This document shows positions 12,139 through 23,398 of a stretch of DNA of 64,000 bases, one piece after another. The stretch's first letter is position 1. The number at the start of each line of letters is the position of its first letter. The position numbers were made by a program, and so were the translations under genes. The stretch lies in NCBI GenBank assembly GCA_030549775.1, contig CM060175.1:41791415-41855414 (forward strand), written 5' to 3'. The notes under the pieces are model-generated. The model was given only the letters and a program-made list of their open reading frames with translations. It had not been told where the DNA came from and searched no databases. Source of the DNA: Tamarix chinensis. Taxonomy: Eukaryota; Streptophyta; Magnoliopsida; Caryophyllales; Tamaricaceae.

Positions 12139-12905
12139 GGTTCATTAATTAAAGTTGATAGTTTACCTGAAATGGAAGTGTAAAAAAAAACTAAGGATTA
12201 TCTAGTGGAAGAATAGGAATATGATTCTCCCACTTCTTAATAAAAGAATGGAGTTAGATAATATCTCCTAAGAGCTTAGAATTATACATAAGGGCATCCT
12301 CAAGAGCTCTTCACTAGTGATCCATCTAGGGGAGTGGATACTCAATCCTTAAGAGGTAATACCTACAACCATTCAACACTTCATCTCAAATGGAACCTAA
12401 GTCTTACTTGGAAGCCATGAATGATGCAAATTGAATCATGGTAATGCAAGATGAGGTTAAGTAGTTGGATAAAAATCATGTATGGGAGTTAGTCCCTAAA
12501 TTTCTAACAATACCTATAATTGGGACTGAATCGGTCTTTAGAAACAAGATAGATGAAGGGATATTATGGTTAGAAACAAAGATTAATTGATTGGCATGAA
12601 TGTAAACAAGATGAAGGCATTGATTTAAAAGAAACCATTGCTTAAGTACCTAGACTTGAAGCTATACGCATGTTCCATGCATTTACATCTTCCAAGTTTA
12701 TTACCTTATATCAAATGGATGTTAACAGTGCATTTTTAAATGGCTTCATTGAAAAGATATTTTTTAATAAGTAGCATCCATGCTTTGAAATACCTCAAAA
12801 CCTGACCATTTCTATATGCTTAAAAAGACACTCTATGGTATAAAATAAGCCCTTAAGGATTAGTATGAGCATCTTAGCAAATATCTAATCAATAAAGTAT
12901 TTTAT
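12139..12905 (+). pseudogene. Ty1/copia pol remnant, second part (reverse transcriptase)
   Basis: Continuation of the copia polyprotein split by the LINE. Readable RT phrases: EPKSYLEAMNDAN, VWELVPK, then VPRLEAIRMFHAFTSSKFITLYQMDVNSAFLNGFIEKIF (12645-12765), HPCFEIPQNL and LKRHSMV (about 12778-12840), ending in ISKYLINKVFYRG at about 12905. MDVNSAFLNG is the copia form of the first RT Asp block. The YVDD block and RNase H are missing: from about 12905 the sequence becomes the pyrimidine-rich part of a Tekay-type LTR. Several in-frame stops and one-base shifts are present. Confidence 0.8.
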
Positions 12906-14677
12906 AGAGGATTAGCCTACCCTTCTCTTTTTCCTTTCTTCTTTCCCCCTTCTTTTTATTTGAAACAATGTCCTTAGACATTGCCTTCCATGTCACCATC
13001 ACCTACCAAGCCACTTCCTACCCCATCACTCCTAGTTCTTATGATTGTGGGTTGAGTTGAAATTTTGGTCGATCATCCCACCTTTCCTACATTCATGTGT
13101 GTCTATATAAGGAACATTTAAAGTCCAAAAGTTATCTACTTCTCCCTCCAATTTTTCTATCAAAAAACCACAATAACCATGCCTTATTCCTTACGTTCCT
13201 CTTCTCCTTGGTGTCACTAAAGCAACCACAAAATTCACCACCAACGATCCCAACCAAAACATCCCCACTTCCTTTGGTCACCTCTTTCCTTCCTATTGAC
13301 AAACAATGGCCAAAACATATGATGCACCAGCCCACTATTTGGTCAAAATCACTATAGCCCCCTTTCTTTTCATCATTGGCTATGACACAACCAACCAAAC
13401 ACCACCCTATCATTTGGCCACACCAACTGTACCATGCCACTCCTCATGAGCAACTTACACAGCTCATACTCCATCATTGGCCAACCACACCATACCAGCC
13501 CTTATTCATTTTCTTTCCTTGGTTGTAGCAACAAAAACCTTAGGCCACACCCACCTTTTGGCCAAAATAACTTAAGACCACCTGTGCAATTTGGTCGCAC
13601 CAACCTTAGATTGCACTCTACCTTCATCCATTACCACCTGTTACAACACCTTATTTCATCCTCCCATTCTAGTGCAAGTCCCTTATCAAGACACAACCAG
13701 CCTTTGACACCCCCTTAGTTGGCACTTGTTGTTATTCCTTTCAAATTTATTGAGGAAATTTTTTTGAATAAAAAAATTGGTTGATTTTATTTTTCCTCCA
13801 TATATCTACCCTATGTTCCTTTAGCTTTTGCCTAATTATGGTATTCAGTTCTAATAGTTTTTTATTATGGTTTTTTAGGTGGCATTTCTAAGGCTAGAAG
13901 AGGTTGGATAGGATTTACATGCGTAGAGACCAGAGTCATTTTCATACGGATACTCATCGTACTATAGGATTCTTAGTTTCTAATTGTAATCTATATTTTT
14001 CTATTCTACCATGTTATTGTTAGTATGTGGTTAAATGTAAGATTGTTAATGCTATGATATAAGGTTGATATTTTATGATAGAAAATAAGTAACTGCAGAT
14101 TATAGGATGACATTATTCTATATGGTAAACCCTCCATGTGACGTATGATTGTAACATGGATTTATAAAGGTATGATGAGTGTTAAATGAGTATAATAAGG
14201 TATATGGAGGATTCAGAAATAATGTTACCAAAACATATAAGATTTGTATGAAACAAGAGATTTTGTTATTAGTAAGGGTATTTTGGTTAACATGGATTTA
14301 ATGTGGGAATCAGGGTATTTTAATGCGTTTTATTATTTAATATATGTTAAATAACTTATATGAAGTGCTTAGAGTAGTCGTGAATGGCCTAAGTTTAATA
14401 TAATGTATGGAAATGTCCTAATTTGGGAATAGTAACCCTAAAACGGGAAGGTTATTATCACATATAATAAATGGTAGAGTTAGACTCCAAAATTTGAATA
14501 TGTTGTTAACATTAGTGTTTTGGGAATGTATCATGAAAATGGTATTTTTTTGAGCCCTAAAGAAAAAGTTATGATGGATTTATAAAATTAGGGTTTATAA
14601 GTTCGAGAATAGTAACTTTTGTGATAGGATTATTATTGCATATGCAAGACCTTATAGTTAAGCCATCAAATTTGAGT

Positions 14678-14730
<53 letters not shown>

Positions 14731-15912
14731 TGAGGATGCAATACTAAGTTTAGTGGATAAAAGAATAGTTATGGCAGAAATGTAAAATTAGGGTTTTTGG
14801 GGAATATAAGGGTCTTAACCCTAGAGAACGACCTTATGATCCTTGTGATGTAGTTTACCTACTTTTAATATGTTCTCTACTTTTCAAATTAACCATGAAT
14901 AAGATATTAGTCACTCTAATTGAAACATCATATAAGTTGGGCCAAGGTGTTTTATTTGTCCATTCTACAAGACAATAATAGTGGCTCTGATGAATTTTGC
15001 CTTTAGAGGTACATTGGTCTATTCCACTAGATTAATAATAATGGGACCCTAAAATCAATATGATATATGACATATTTTGAGTTAAGTAACCTATTGGATA
15101 AGATAATAATGATTGAAAGTAGAAGAGTACATGAGTTAAGACCGAGGTGTGGGGTCTATTCCACCAAGTGATAATAGTGGCTTAGGTGCATTGTCCCTAA
15201 GAGGTACTTAAAGAATAGGGACTTAGGAGCATTTTTTCCTGATAATTTTTGGGTTTGCTCCACTAAAATATAATAGTGGCATAGGCGTGTTGTCCTTGAG
15301 AGGCTCTTGAGACTATTCCATAGGTTTAAAAATAGTGAAGTCCCTAGACTTAACGTAAATAAAAAGAATAAAAAATATTTTATCCAATAAATATTCTTAG
15401 ATCGATACTTACCTTATGATAATTTATGTGTTTCTCATGTTTACTTATTATTTTCTATGAATGCATGTATTTAACTGTATTCCTAACTCGATAGTATTGT
15501 CACCTTACTCAGTGTGCAACACAACAACTATCCTTTTTAAGGGTGTTGCTCATTCCTACGAGTAGATGACCCTCATGCTTTTGTGTAGGTCATTGAGGAC
15601 TAGCTGCATGATTTTCTACCTATGATGCCTTATATGGGATAAAGTAATGTTATTATAAGGCCATGGATGTAGAGTCATGTTATCTAGATAATATTTTTAT
15701 CTCAATAACTTTCCGTAATCTTAGCTCCATGGAATCTCTTGTTCTATTTACTCTATTTTACATTTGGTGAATTTATCCTTATGAATAATGTTAGGGAGGT
15801 ATGGTAGGCTAGACCTATATCTATTTTGACACTAACAACCGGTATTTTTATTATAAGCTTCCATTATAAAAGCAATTTTTTCTTAAAAGTAAAATATGGG
15901 ATGTTACACTAT
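12906..15912 (+). repeat. Tekay-type LTR, 5' truncated, plus orientation
   Basis: Ends ...AAAATATGGGATGTTACA at 15912, the mirror image of the TGTAACACCC start of the minus-oriented LTRs. It begins in a CT-rich block (12910-12955) that the LTRs at 47930 and 18247 carry a few hundred bases inside their U3 end, so about 300-400 bp are missing at the left. A TATA box (TATATAA, 13104-13110) lies upstream of a C-rich leader. It also carries the complement of the shared box at 14897-14916 (GAATAAGATATTAGTCACTC), degenerate sub-repeats at 14945-15350 and CCTTACTCAGTGTGCAAC at 15502-15519. Open frames at 13097-13718 are chance products of the C-rich leader. Confidence 0.65.
14681..14730. repeat. (AAT)n microsatellite
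   Basis: About 16 uninterrupted AAT/ATA units within the LTR. Comparable AAT arrays sit in the solo LTR at 20847-21262, at a roughly matching place between the TATA box and the sub-repeats, so the array may be an old property of this LTR family. Confidence 0.95.
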
Positions 15913-16651
15913 GTCACTACCTTTTCTATTTTATCCTCTTTGCTTTAGGTAGTTTAGGGGTTCATATGATATGGAAGTATTGATAAGTGGTAAACCACAT
16001 CCTTGTTAATACTTCTATGATGTTTGGAGCTAACATATTCATCCACATAACTTATATGTCATATCATGCTCAATAATCACTGATGATCCTCCTACATTTG
16101 ATCCCTTTACCAATTATTTGCTTAATAAGGTTACTTGGATTTTTTGAGTTGCCATTGTGACTATTGACTCCGATCATATGAAGAATGAAGACCTATATAG
16201 CCTATCACTACAACCATTTGGCACAACCCTACCCTATAATCCATCTTTATCTAATCAAGGCACCTCTTATGTTGATCAAGACTTTGTATAGTTTTTTGTT
16301 GTATTAATGTTTGGGTCAGTTATTTTTTGTTTTTGAATTTAATTAATAATTATATTCTTTAGTTATGTGGTTATAGGAACTTAGTTGCCTAGGTAGCATA
16401 TTTACATTAGCATTTTATAGTTTTCTCATCTCATATACTGTTTTGTATGTTTTTTTATATATAATAGATGAATTGATTTGATGTTATGACTTTATTCTCT
16501 ATTATCATTACACTCATTAACTTTGATTAGCACTGACCATATTTTATGATTATGCACTAATTCAAGGGATAATTCCTTTGCACTTGGTTTGTTCTTATCA
16601 TTATATGTAGGTTTCATGCATGAGTTGCCTCTCTTACCCTTTGTTGATCCC
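15913..16651 (+). other. No gene recognised; likely 3' region of a SIRE-like copia element
   Basis: No reliable frame or known domain was found. The reading in places is open for 30-40 codons (for example around 16140-16285) but matches nothing I recognise. Because the stretch leads directly into a SIRE-type polypurine tract and LTR start (16652-16669), it may be the decayed region between pol and the 3' LTR, where SIRE elements carry an envelope-like frame. This is inference from position only. Confidence 0.3.
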
Positions 16652-16664
16652 AAAAGGGGGAAGA
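16652..16664 (+). other. Polypurine tract of a SIRE-like copia element
   Basis: AAAAGGGGGAAGA preceded by TTACCCTTTGTTGATCCC. A TTTGTTGAT...AAAAGGGGGAGA block just before the 3' LTR is typical of SIRE/Maximus copia elements, where it primes plus-strand DNA synthesis. The LTR start TGATAAGTGATAGG follows four bases later. Confidence 0.6.
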
Positions 16665-17221
16665 CAAATGATAAGTGATAGGTGGTTAATCCAAGCAAGT
16701 TTGGATCAATACCATCCTAAAATTATCCATATTTGAACTTTTTTTCTTCACATCATTAAAAAGGAGGTGATTATCAACTTCCTAAGTCAATCAATTCCTT
16801 AAACCTTGTTCTGATGATAATAAATTGACTCTAAAAAGTTAAGGTGGTTCTTTAAGTGTGTATAAACTAAATTGATCAAAATAATGTAAAAAAAATATAT
16901 TCAAATCTTTTCTCAAAGTCAACATATAAAGGAATAATCAAGTTTCAAAGTACAAGAGATGATGATATCAAGACTACAAAGACTCAAGATCTTAAGGTTT
17001 GCACTCCAAGTATTAGGTTATCTTGTAAAGTAGATTGAGCATAAAATTTTTAGTTTCAATATCTTTAGAGAATTTAAAATCCTCCTTAAATTTTATTTAA
17101 TATAAATTCTTTGCTAATTTTAAAACCCAAATTCCTTTAATAGTGTTTTTCAACAAGTTTCTTCTAGTCGCACATTGACTCATATCAAAACATATTGGTT
17201 AGTTTTTTTCAAAGCCTTAAA

Positions 17222-17800
17222 TGTAAATGTGTAATAACTCAAACATATTAAATGGTTCATAAATTGATTTATGTTCTTAAGACTAATCAACTTGTTCATA
17301 AACCAATTGACTAATTTCATTAATCATACTATAGGTTTTACTCTTGTAGAAACCCATATGGTTAATGTTTGAACACTTTTAGTGGTTCACAAAACTAATC
17401 AACTAGATTAGAAATAGATCATATGGTTTAACTTACCAGTTTATGAGTTTTACTCCTATAGAAACCTATTTCATCTCTTTTTGAAATTTCAACTTGTTCA
17501 TAAATCTAATCTACTAGTTTAGAAATCGATCTTGTAGTTTAATAAACTTGGCAATTGGTTTTACTCCTACAGAAACCCATTTCATCTCCATTTTATCATA
17601 TCGACTAAATTCATCAAACCAATCGACTTCTAAATAGGCCAAATAATTTTTTTGACTATCTATGTTATGGGTTTTAGTCATGCGGTAACCCATTTTGTCA
17701 CTATTTGATCACTTTAACTAGTTTCATCAAATTCATCAACTAGTTATCAAACCAATCCACTTGTTTCACCAAAAAAGTTAAGGGTTAAGATCAAATGGAT
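17222..17800. repeat. Degenerate 112-bp tandem repeat
   Basis: The phrase GGTTTTACTCCTATAGAAAC recurs at about 17334, 17445, 17558 and 17669 (spacing 111-113 bp), usually followed by CCATTTCATCTC. Each unit also carries one or two degenerate copies of the motif AAACCAATCGACTAGTTT. Outer units are decayed. Confidence 0.7.
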
Positions 17801-18241
17801 GGTTTTGTTCCAAGGGTTAAAACGATTGAATAGTTAGTATAACACATCAACAAGTCTACTGGACTATTTGAAATTATATATATGTTCATAGTGCGAAAAA
17901 TGCAAGCCACACAAAAACCAATTGATTGGTTTTAGTAATTTATCGACTTGTTTTCGATTGGTAACATTTTCACTCTTTTTTTCTAAACATATATAATTAA
18001 ACAATTTGAGTAACCATTCAGTTGGTCAAGGAAATAGATCAAGTGTTTTAATGAACCAATCACCTTGTTAGGTTTAAATGCTAAAAATATACTCATTGCT
18101 TCTACAACGAATATATGCTTTTTAGTCTAATGACTGCATTATTGAGCATAAGTATATATACCATTTTCGAGGTAGAGTACAAAAAACTTTTGAGGTCTCA
18201 TTAGTTGTTCAAATCAATTATTTACTCATAGTAGCAATTAA

Positions 18242-18246
18242 TTATC
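18242..18246 (+). repeat. TSD of solo LTR, left copy (TTATC)
   Basis: TTATC directly before TGTAACACCCCC; the same five bases follow the LTR end at 22591-22595. Confidence 0.85.
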
Positions 18247-18983
18247 TGTAACACCCCCAAAATTCACTATTGAAAAATTTCGTTTTAAATGAAAGAATTA
18301 ACAGAAGCGAAATAACAAAACTATGAATTATGGGGATATTACTGCCACACTCAGTACCAGACCGGTTCACTCCTACCGTTCCAGTACCAAGTGCTAAGGC
18401 TAAAACAGATTATCATCAAACAAGAGCTAATACTTAAAACAAGAATTCATAAGGAAGTTAAATCGTTCACAATATAAATTCAGAGTACGTGTAAAAAGGT
18501 TTACAAGCCAAAGGGGTACATAGACAAAGTTCTCAAGGAACATAAAGTATCGTACGATAGAACAAAACTAAAATAAAACGATACATGGTAAAACAAAATG
18601 AAAAGGAGAGTCCGGCCATGTCGCTCTCGGTCCCCAGGCCAAGTCTAGGCTCAACTCTCAGCCCTGCCCAATGCCTCGTAAGAGTCGTAGGCATCGAAGA
18701 TATCATCTCCTACCTGCACAAACTCAGGTGGGTCCTTTGCTCGTGGAATGATCAGCACCCATGAAACGGGTGGTCAGTACGCTACGTACTGAGTAAGGTA
18801 ACAGATGCGCTAAGGCCAGCATACAAAACACACAACACAGTATACATGGCATAATCACATGAGCAACATGTAGTAAAACAGATGATAAAGGCTAACTACA
18901 GTCTAGACAAACTTATTCTTTAGATCTCTGGTAAATATAGAGTCGATTCACATCATAGTCTTTATCAATTCATGTGAGTGCGG

Positions 18984-19296
18984 GAACCCCACTATTATAG
19001 CCGGTGGACCGGTCATGCAAGGCAAAACGCTCCTGGCCACTATTATTCGCCGGTGGACCGGTCTGGCCCCGACTCACATGATGTTTCACTATAATTACTT
19101 CGTATCTTTCCCATATCTTAACATCACAATTATGTTTGGTTTGTTGAGCACAAATACCCCCACTATTATAGTCGGTGGAACGGTCATGCAAGGCAAAATG
19201 CACCTGGCCACTATCATAGCCGGTGGACCAGTCATACAGGGCACCTCGGCTCCTGGCCACTATTATTCACCGGTGGACCGGTCTGGGCCCGGCTCA
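18984..19296. repeat. Five sub-repeats of about 49 bp in solo LTR
   Basis: Units of the form CCACTATTATAGCCGGTGGACC-GGTCATGCAAGGCAAAACGCTCCTGG occur at about 18988, 19038, 19159, 19206 and 19256, in a group of two and a group of three separated by unique sequence. Each group ends in GGTCTGG-CCCGGCTCA. The open frames across them (18970-19317, both strands) are products of the repetition. Confidence 0.85.
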
Positions 19297-20845
19297 ACAA
19301 TATTTCTCTTTAAATGATTAGTATTTTATTCGTGTCTTATTCGGTAAGCAATTGACCCTTGACATGCATGTCACCAACCCTCTACTTCTATCCTCCCGAG
19401 AGGGCCCATCCCATATCTTGGGACTCTTGCGCCCCTTATCACACCCCGATATCCATTCCCCTTTACACTTACACATAATGAAAACCAACTCCTAAGGGTG
19501 TGGGCTAAGGCCCAACACCTCAGGGCATCAAAATCCACCCACTATCACCCTCTAGGGTTTCCCTTGAAACCCTAATTGGACCTATGTAGCCCAACTTCCT
19601 CTTACTTTACTACCATTAATTCATTTATCGTCCAACACCTCATCTCATTTAGATTCAACCCCAAATCATATCACTTTACTCATTCATTTTGCAGGTGATC
19701 GAAAAAACCCTAGCTGGCCACTCCAAACCCTGGCACATTTCTTCCCCCACAAGTAATCTCTCTACTTTTCACCTAATCATTACTTACTTCCCATGGCACC
19801 CATACTTATCCCTCATATATTAAATTTCTACTCTTAACCCATTACTCTACTCTTCCTTAATTGTTCTTACTTCCACATTTTTTCCCATATTAGGGTTTCC
19901 TCCTAAACCCTAATCAAGTCCCCTATACACCCTTACACCAACCTACGTACTATTTTTCATCCAAAGTTTCAATCACTCCACAACTCTCCCCTTACCTTAC
20001 TTACACCTTAAAATAACTTTTCTCACGTAAAGATCATTCCCATGTAAACTCCATCCACCCCATGCAAACCCTAGAAATTTTCCATGTAAAGTTCACATCC
20101 CTCATCTTTAATCATAATCTCCTTTTAATTTTCCCTCATGGATCATGAGATAATTAGGTCAATCTCATGTCCCCCCTTAGTCAACTCACTTTGCATTTTC
20201 TCCCTTTTTTATCCTTTCACATTCATGTCCCCCAAATCATATTAGTAACGTCCTAGCATGCATGTCCTAGAGGGTCACGTCATAAAATATCACAAACACA
20301 ACAGAACAATCATTATACACGTGTCGTAAGGAATTCATATAAGCATACCTCAACTCCAAGCTGCGCTACAAGTAATTAGTCATTAAAAACATATAGTATA
20401 CATCATGGCATAACACATGGCAACAAGGCACATAACACACACATAATTGTTCTTAGCCACATCCTTACCTAATACGACACCGGTCTTGGAGCACGTTCCT
20501 ACGCCTCCTCCGGGTTTTGACTTGATTCACCTATAAGAGGGAAAACTATGGATTAACTTCCCTCTAACCAAAATTACTATTCTTCCTACCTTACCCTTAT
20601 CACAACTTACTATTCGGGCTAAAAAAAATAATATTACCTTCATAAGCAAAAGTAGGGTTATTATTCCTAAGGTAGTTAATCATGCTACTACTAATCAAAA
20701 ATAGGTCTTAATAGCTACAATAATTTCAAGTAATTATAATAATATTTATATTATTAATGGTAATAGTTTCAATGTTACTAATAATGATAATAGTAGTAGT
20801 GATAGTAAGATTAGTGATATATGAAATTTTAATAATGGTGACAAA

Positions 20846-20846
<1 letters not shown>

Positions 20847-20901
<55 letters not shown>

Positions 20902-21024
20902 AGTAATAATAACAATAATGATGCTAAAATAATAATACTAAAGTTATAGGCCATTAATAATAATAATAATAATAATAACAGTTATAAATATTTCAAAGTG
21001 AGGTTAAATAATAATAATGATAAA

Positions 21025-21093
<69 letters not shown>

Positions 21094-21210
21094 AGTAATA
21101 ATAACAATAATGATGTTAAAATAATTATACTAAAGTTATAGGCCATTAATAATAATAATAATAACAGTTATACATATTTCAAAGTGAGGTTAAATAATAA
21201 TAATGATAAA

Positions 21211-21262
<52 letters not shown>
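20847..21262. repeat. AAT-rich block with a tandem duplication of about 190 bp
   Basis: Three long (AAT)n runs (about 20847-20898, 21030-21090 and 21213-21262). The sequence between them is duplicated: ACTAGTAATAATAACAATAA occurs at 20899 and 21091, and AAAGTGAGGTTAAATAATAA at 20995 and 21181. The two units differ by only a few bases outside the AAT runs. Confidence 0.9.
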
Positions 21263-21265
<3 letters not shown>

Positions 21266-21798
21266 TTAAGAATAATACTAATGATACTACTAAAAATAAC
21301 TAACATTTGTATAACAAGGGTTTAGGGGTTGGGGAGTTTAGAGGACCACTTAGGTATGGTGGTGGCACAGGTGGCAGCGGCGGCGGTGGCAATGGGGGAG
21401 AAGAGAGGTGGAGAAATGGTGGTGGAGGGAGGAGAAGGAAGAGGAGAGGGTGGCAGGGAAAAATGAAGCTATGGGGAGGTAGAGGGAGCTCCCCTGGTCG
21501 TTTTGGAGGGCAGAGGGGGTGCTAAAAGTGGCGGAGGGGGGTTGTGAGAAGGGCGGCAGGGGCTGAAGTTGGTCGTTTGGGGAGGGCGACTTTCCATGGC
21601 CGGGGTGGCTTATGTAGGGGATATCAAGAGACGAGGAGGGTTTGGTTAGGTAGAGGGTGGTGCAAGGAGCAGTTTTGGGGGTGGCTTGGCTGGCGGCGAT
21701 GGGCGGCGGCTGTGGTTTGCTCGTCTAAAGAGGAGGCAGCGAGAAGGGCTATTTCTGGATTTTCGAGATCAAAATTCAAATTGAGACAGGCTATGGGG

Positions 21799-21810
21799 TA
21801 TATATATAGA
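21799..21810 (-). promoter_or_regulatory. TATA box of solo LTR
   Basis: Minus strand reads TCTATATATATA just upstream of CCCCATAGCC. It lies about 790 bp from the U3 end, between the CT-rich stretch and the leader, as in the related LTRs at 13104 and 48514. Confidence 0.55.
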
Positions 21811-22590
21811 TCGATTGGTTGGGCAAAGACAAGGGGTGCAAATGCCAGGCATGCTGCTCGGTGGCGGCAATCGAGGCGGTTCTACCATGGCAGGGGCGAC
21901 ATAGTCGAGGGAAGAGGGAAAGGGAAAAGGGCAGGGTGCTCGGGAGAGGGGAATAGGTTGGTTGGGGTCGAAAATGTGAAAGCAAGCGACGGGAGAGGGA
22001 GGGAAGGACGGTGGCAGCGATGGTGGCTGACGGAGCGCTGGGTTGCAGCTCCTCGGTCACCGCCCAAGCCTCGGGGAAGAAGAACAGGTCGGGACCGGGC
22101 GGCTCAGGGAGAAAAAGAAGAAAAGAAAAAAAAGAACCGGACCGGCCAGGAAGGAAGAAAAAAGAAGGGAGGAGAAGGCGGTGTGGGCCTGGGCCGCGCA
22201 GGAAAGCTTGGTCGTGTGACGCTGGCCCAGGTCGAGGGGGGAAAGAAAAGGGAAAAAGAGGAAGAAAAAGAAAGAAAAGAAAAAAAAAGAAAGGGAAAAT
22301 ATGTGGGTTGGGTATTTTGGTGTTTTTGGGTTATTTAGGATAATAATATTTATAAAATAATAATTAATTCCTTTTTGGCTTAATTTAGGCTATTTTGGAT
22401 AATTTTTCTTTTAATCCCATATAAATTAGCATTACTCCCTAATTCTTCCTAATTAACCTATTTATCATTTTTTTCCTTGATTGTCCCTAAATAGCTCTCT
22501 ATATTTTAATAAAATAATTAATTTAATTAATCTTCCTAATAAATCCTTATTTAGCCATAATTTCCAGAATTAGAATTTTGGGGTATTTCA

Positions 22591-22595
22591 TTATC
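22591..22595 (+). repeat. TSD of solo LTR, right copy (TTATC)
   Basis: Identical to 18242-18246. Confidence 0.85.
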
Positions 22596-23040
22596 AACTA
22601 CACACTTTAATATTTATCTAATGTTGAGATATTTTCATGGGTATTTATGCTCACTCTAATTATCCATAAATTGCTCTCTTATTATAATATCCAATTCCTT
22701 TTAGCTAAGTGATACTCATAAATTATTATTTTATTTTTTAATTATACCAATTGTGGGATACATTGTAATTAACTGCAAGTCTTCTCAAACTCATTATATT
22801 AAGGTTGTGTGTTACCTAGCATTCTTGAGAGAGGTCATTAGATTAGTAGATACATAAATCTAGATAGGGTAACTAGGTCAACTTGTAAAGAAACTTCGAG
22901 AAGGTGATTAATATAGTAAACTAATAAAACAATAAAGGAGTGATCACAAATAAAATATGCTAGTTTATTATCATATAATCTAAATAAACTCTATTAGGAT
23001 AGATTCACAACTTACATACAAATAAAATATATACTATTTG

Positions 23041-23344
23041 ATTGACTTGTCCCTTAGGACCATTTATCTTAGATGTGAATATGTTACCATCATTATAACT
23101 ACTTAGTTGGTGTCAGTTTTACATTGATGGTCCTTCAACATTTTATAAACCTATAAAATGGTTTTACAAAACATTATCTTTGTTAGGCAAAAAAGTCAAA
23201 TAAAATAGTAAATGTGGTTAGGATGAGGGAAAAATGATTTAGCAAGAGAGTTAACCCATAGCTCAGTTGATTAAGCTAGTTCTTGTGTTAAAGTTGAAAC
23301 CAAACAACTTATCTAAGATAAATGGTCCTAAGAGACAAGTCAAT
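23041..23344. repeat. 304-bp inverted-repeat element with tRNA-like boxes (MITE- or SINE-like)
   Basis: Arms 23041-23074 and 23311-23344 are reverse complements over 34 bp with one mismatch (ATTGACTTGTCCCTTAGGAC... against ...GTCCTAAGAGACAAGTCAAT). The 236-bp centre contains TAGCTCAGTTGATTAAGC (23259-23276), a good match to an RNA polymerase III A box, and a weak B-box-like GTTAAAGTTGAAACC about 20 bp on. I see no clear target-site duplication. It could be a MITE, a SINE remnant that landed in an inverted repeat, or a folded LTR segment. Confidence 0.5.
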
Positions 23345-23393
23345 TAGTTTCACTAGTGTTTCTAAAAATAGTCATTTGTTTCTAATTAGAACC

Positions 23394-23398
23394 AAAAC
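23394..23398 (+). repeat. TSD of minus-strand Tekay element, left copy (AAAAC)
   Basis: AAAAC immediately before the LTR start TATAACACC; the same bases are at 36580-36584. Confidence 0.85.

Larger units (their letters stand above)
18247..22590 (-). mobile_element. Solo Tekay-type LTR, 4,344 bp
   Basis: Starts TGTAACACCCCC and ends GGGGTATTTCA, flanked by a perfect 5-bp duplication TTATC (18242-18246 and 22591-22595). No internal domain is attached, so this is a solo LTR left by recombination between the two LTRs of a full element. The orientation is minus: its TATA box reads on the minus strand (21799-21810). From left to right it holds the shared box at 18774-18797, sub-repeats at 18984-19296, the second box at 19309-19330, AAT arrays, then a G-rich CpG-dense block at 21300-22240 around the presumed transcription start. 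It is the best preserved LTR of its family here and the only one still rich in CpG, so probably the youngest. Confidence 0.88.
16669..23393 (+). repeat. SIRE-like copia 3' LTR, interrupted by later insertions
   Basis: Begins TGATAAGTGATAGGTGG right after the polypurine tract. The LTR body covers 16669-18246, is broken by the solo LTR at 18247-22590, and resumes at 22596. The phrase GGTTGTGTGTTACCTAGCATTCTTGAGAG at about 22804 has the look of a downstream LTR part. A 304-bp inverted-repeat element lies at 23041-23344, and the Tekay element follows at 23399. The true right end of this LTR is not identified and may lie within 22900-23390 or beyond 36584. It contains the 112-bp tandem repeat at 17222-17800. 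Confidence 0.4.

Noticed and set aside
13097..13718. Pro/Ser/His-rich frames after a TATA box
   Set aside because: The C-rich leader of a Tekay-type LTR; the same kind of frame appears at 48500-48766.
18970..19317. Open frames of about 100 codons on both strands with repeating peptide (HDRSTGYNSG)
   Set aside because: Translation of the 49-bp sub-repeats; unit length and open frames on both strands point to sequence composition.
21307..22343. Long Gly/Arg/Lys-rich open frames on the plus strand
   Set aside because: They lie within the solo LTR, against its orientation, in G-rich low-complexity sequence; several overlapping frames are open at once and no domain is visible.
23251..23305. Possible tRNA gene
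   Set aside because: Only the A box fits well; no acceptor stem pairing, poor B box, and no intact T loop.
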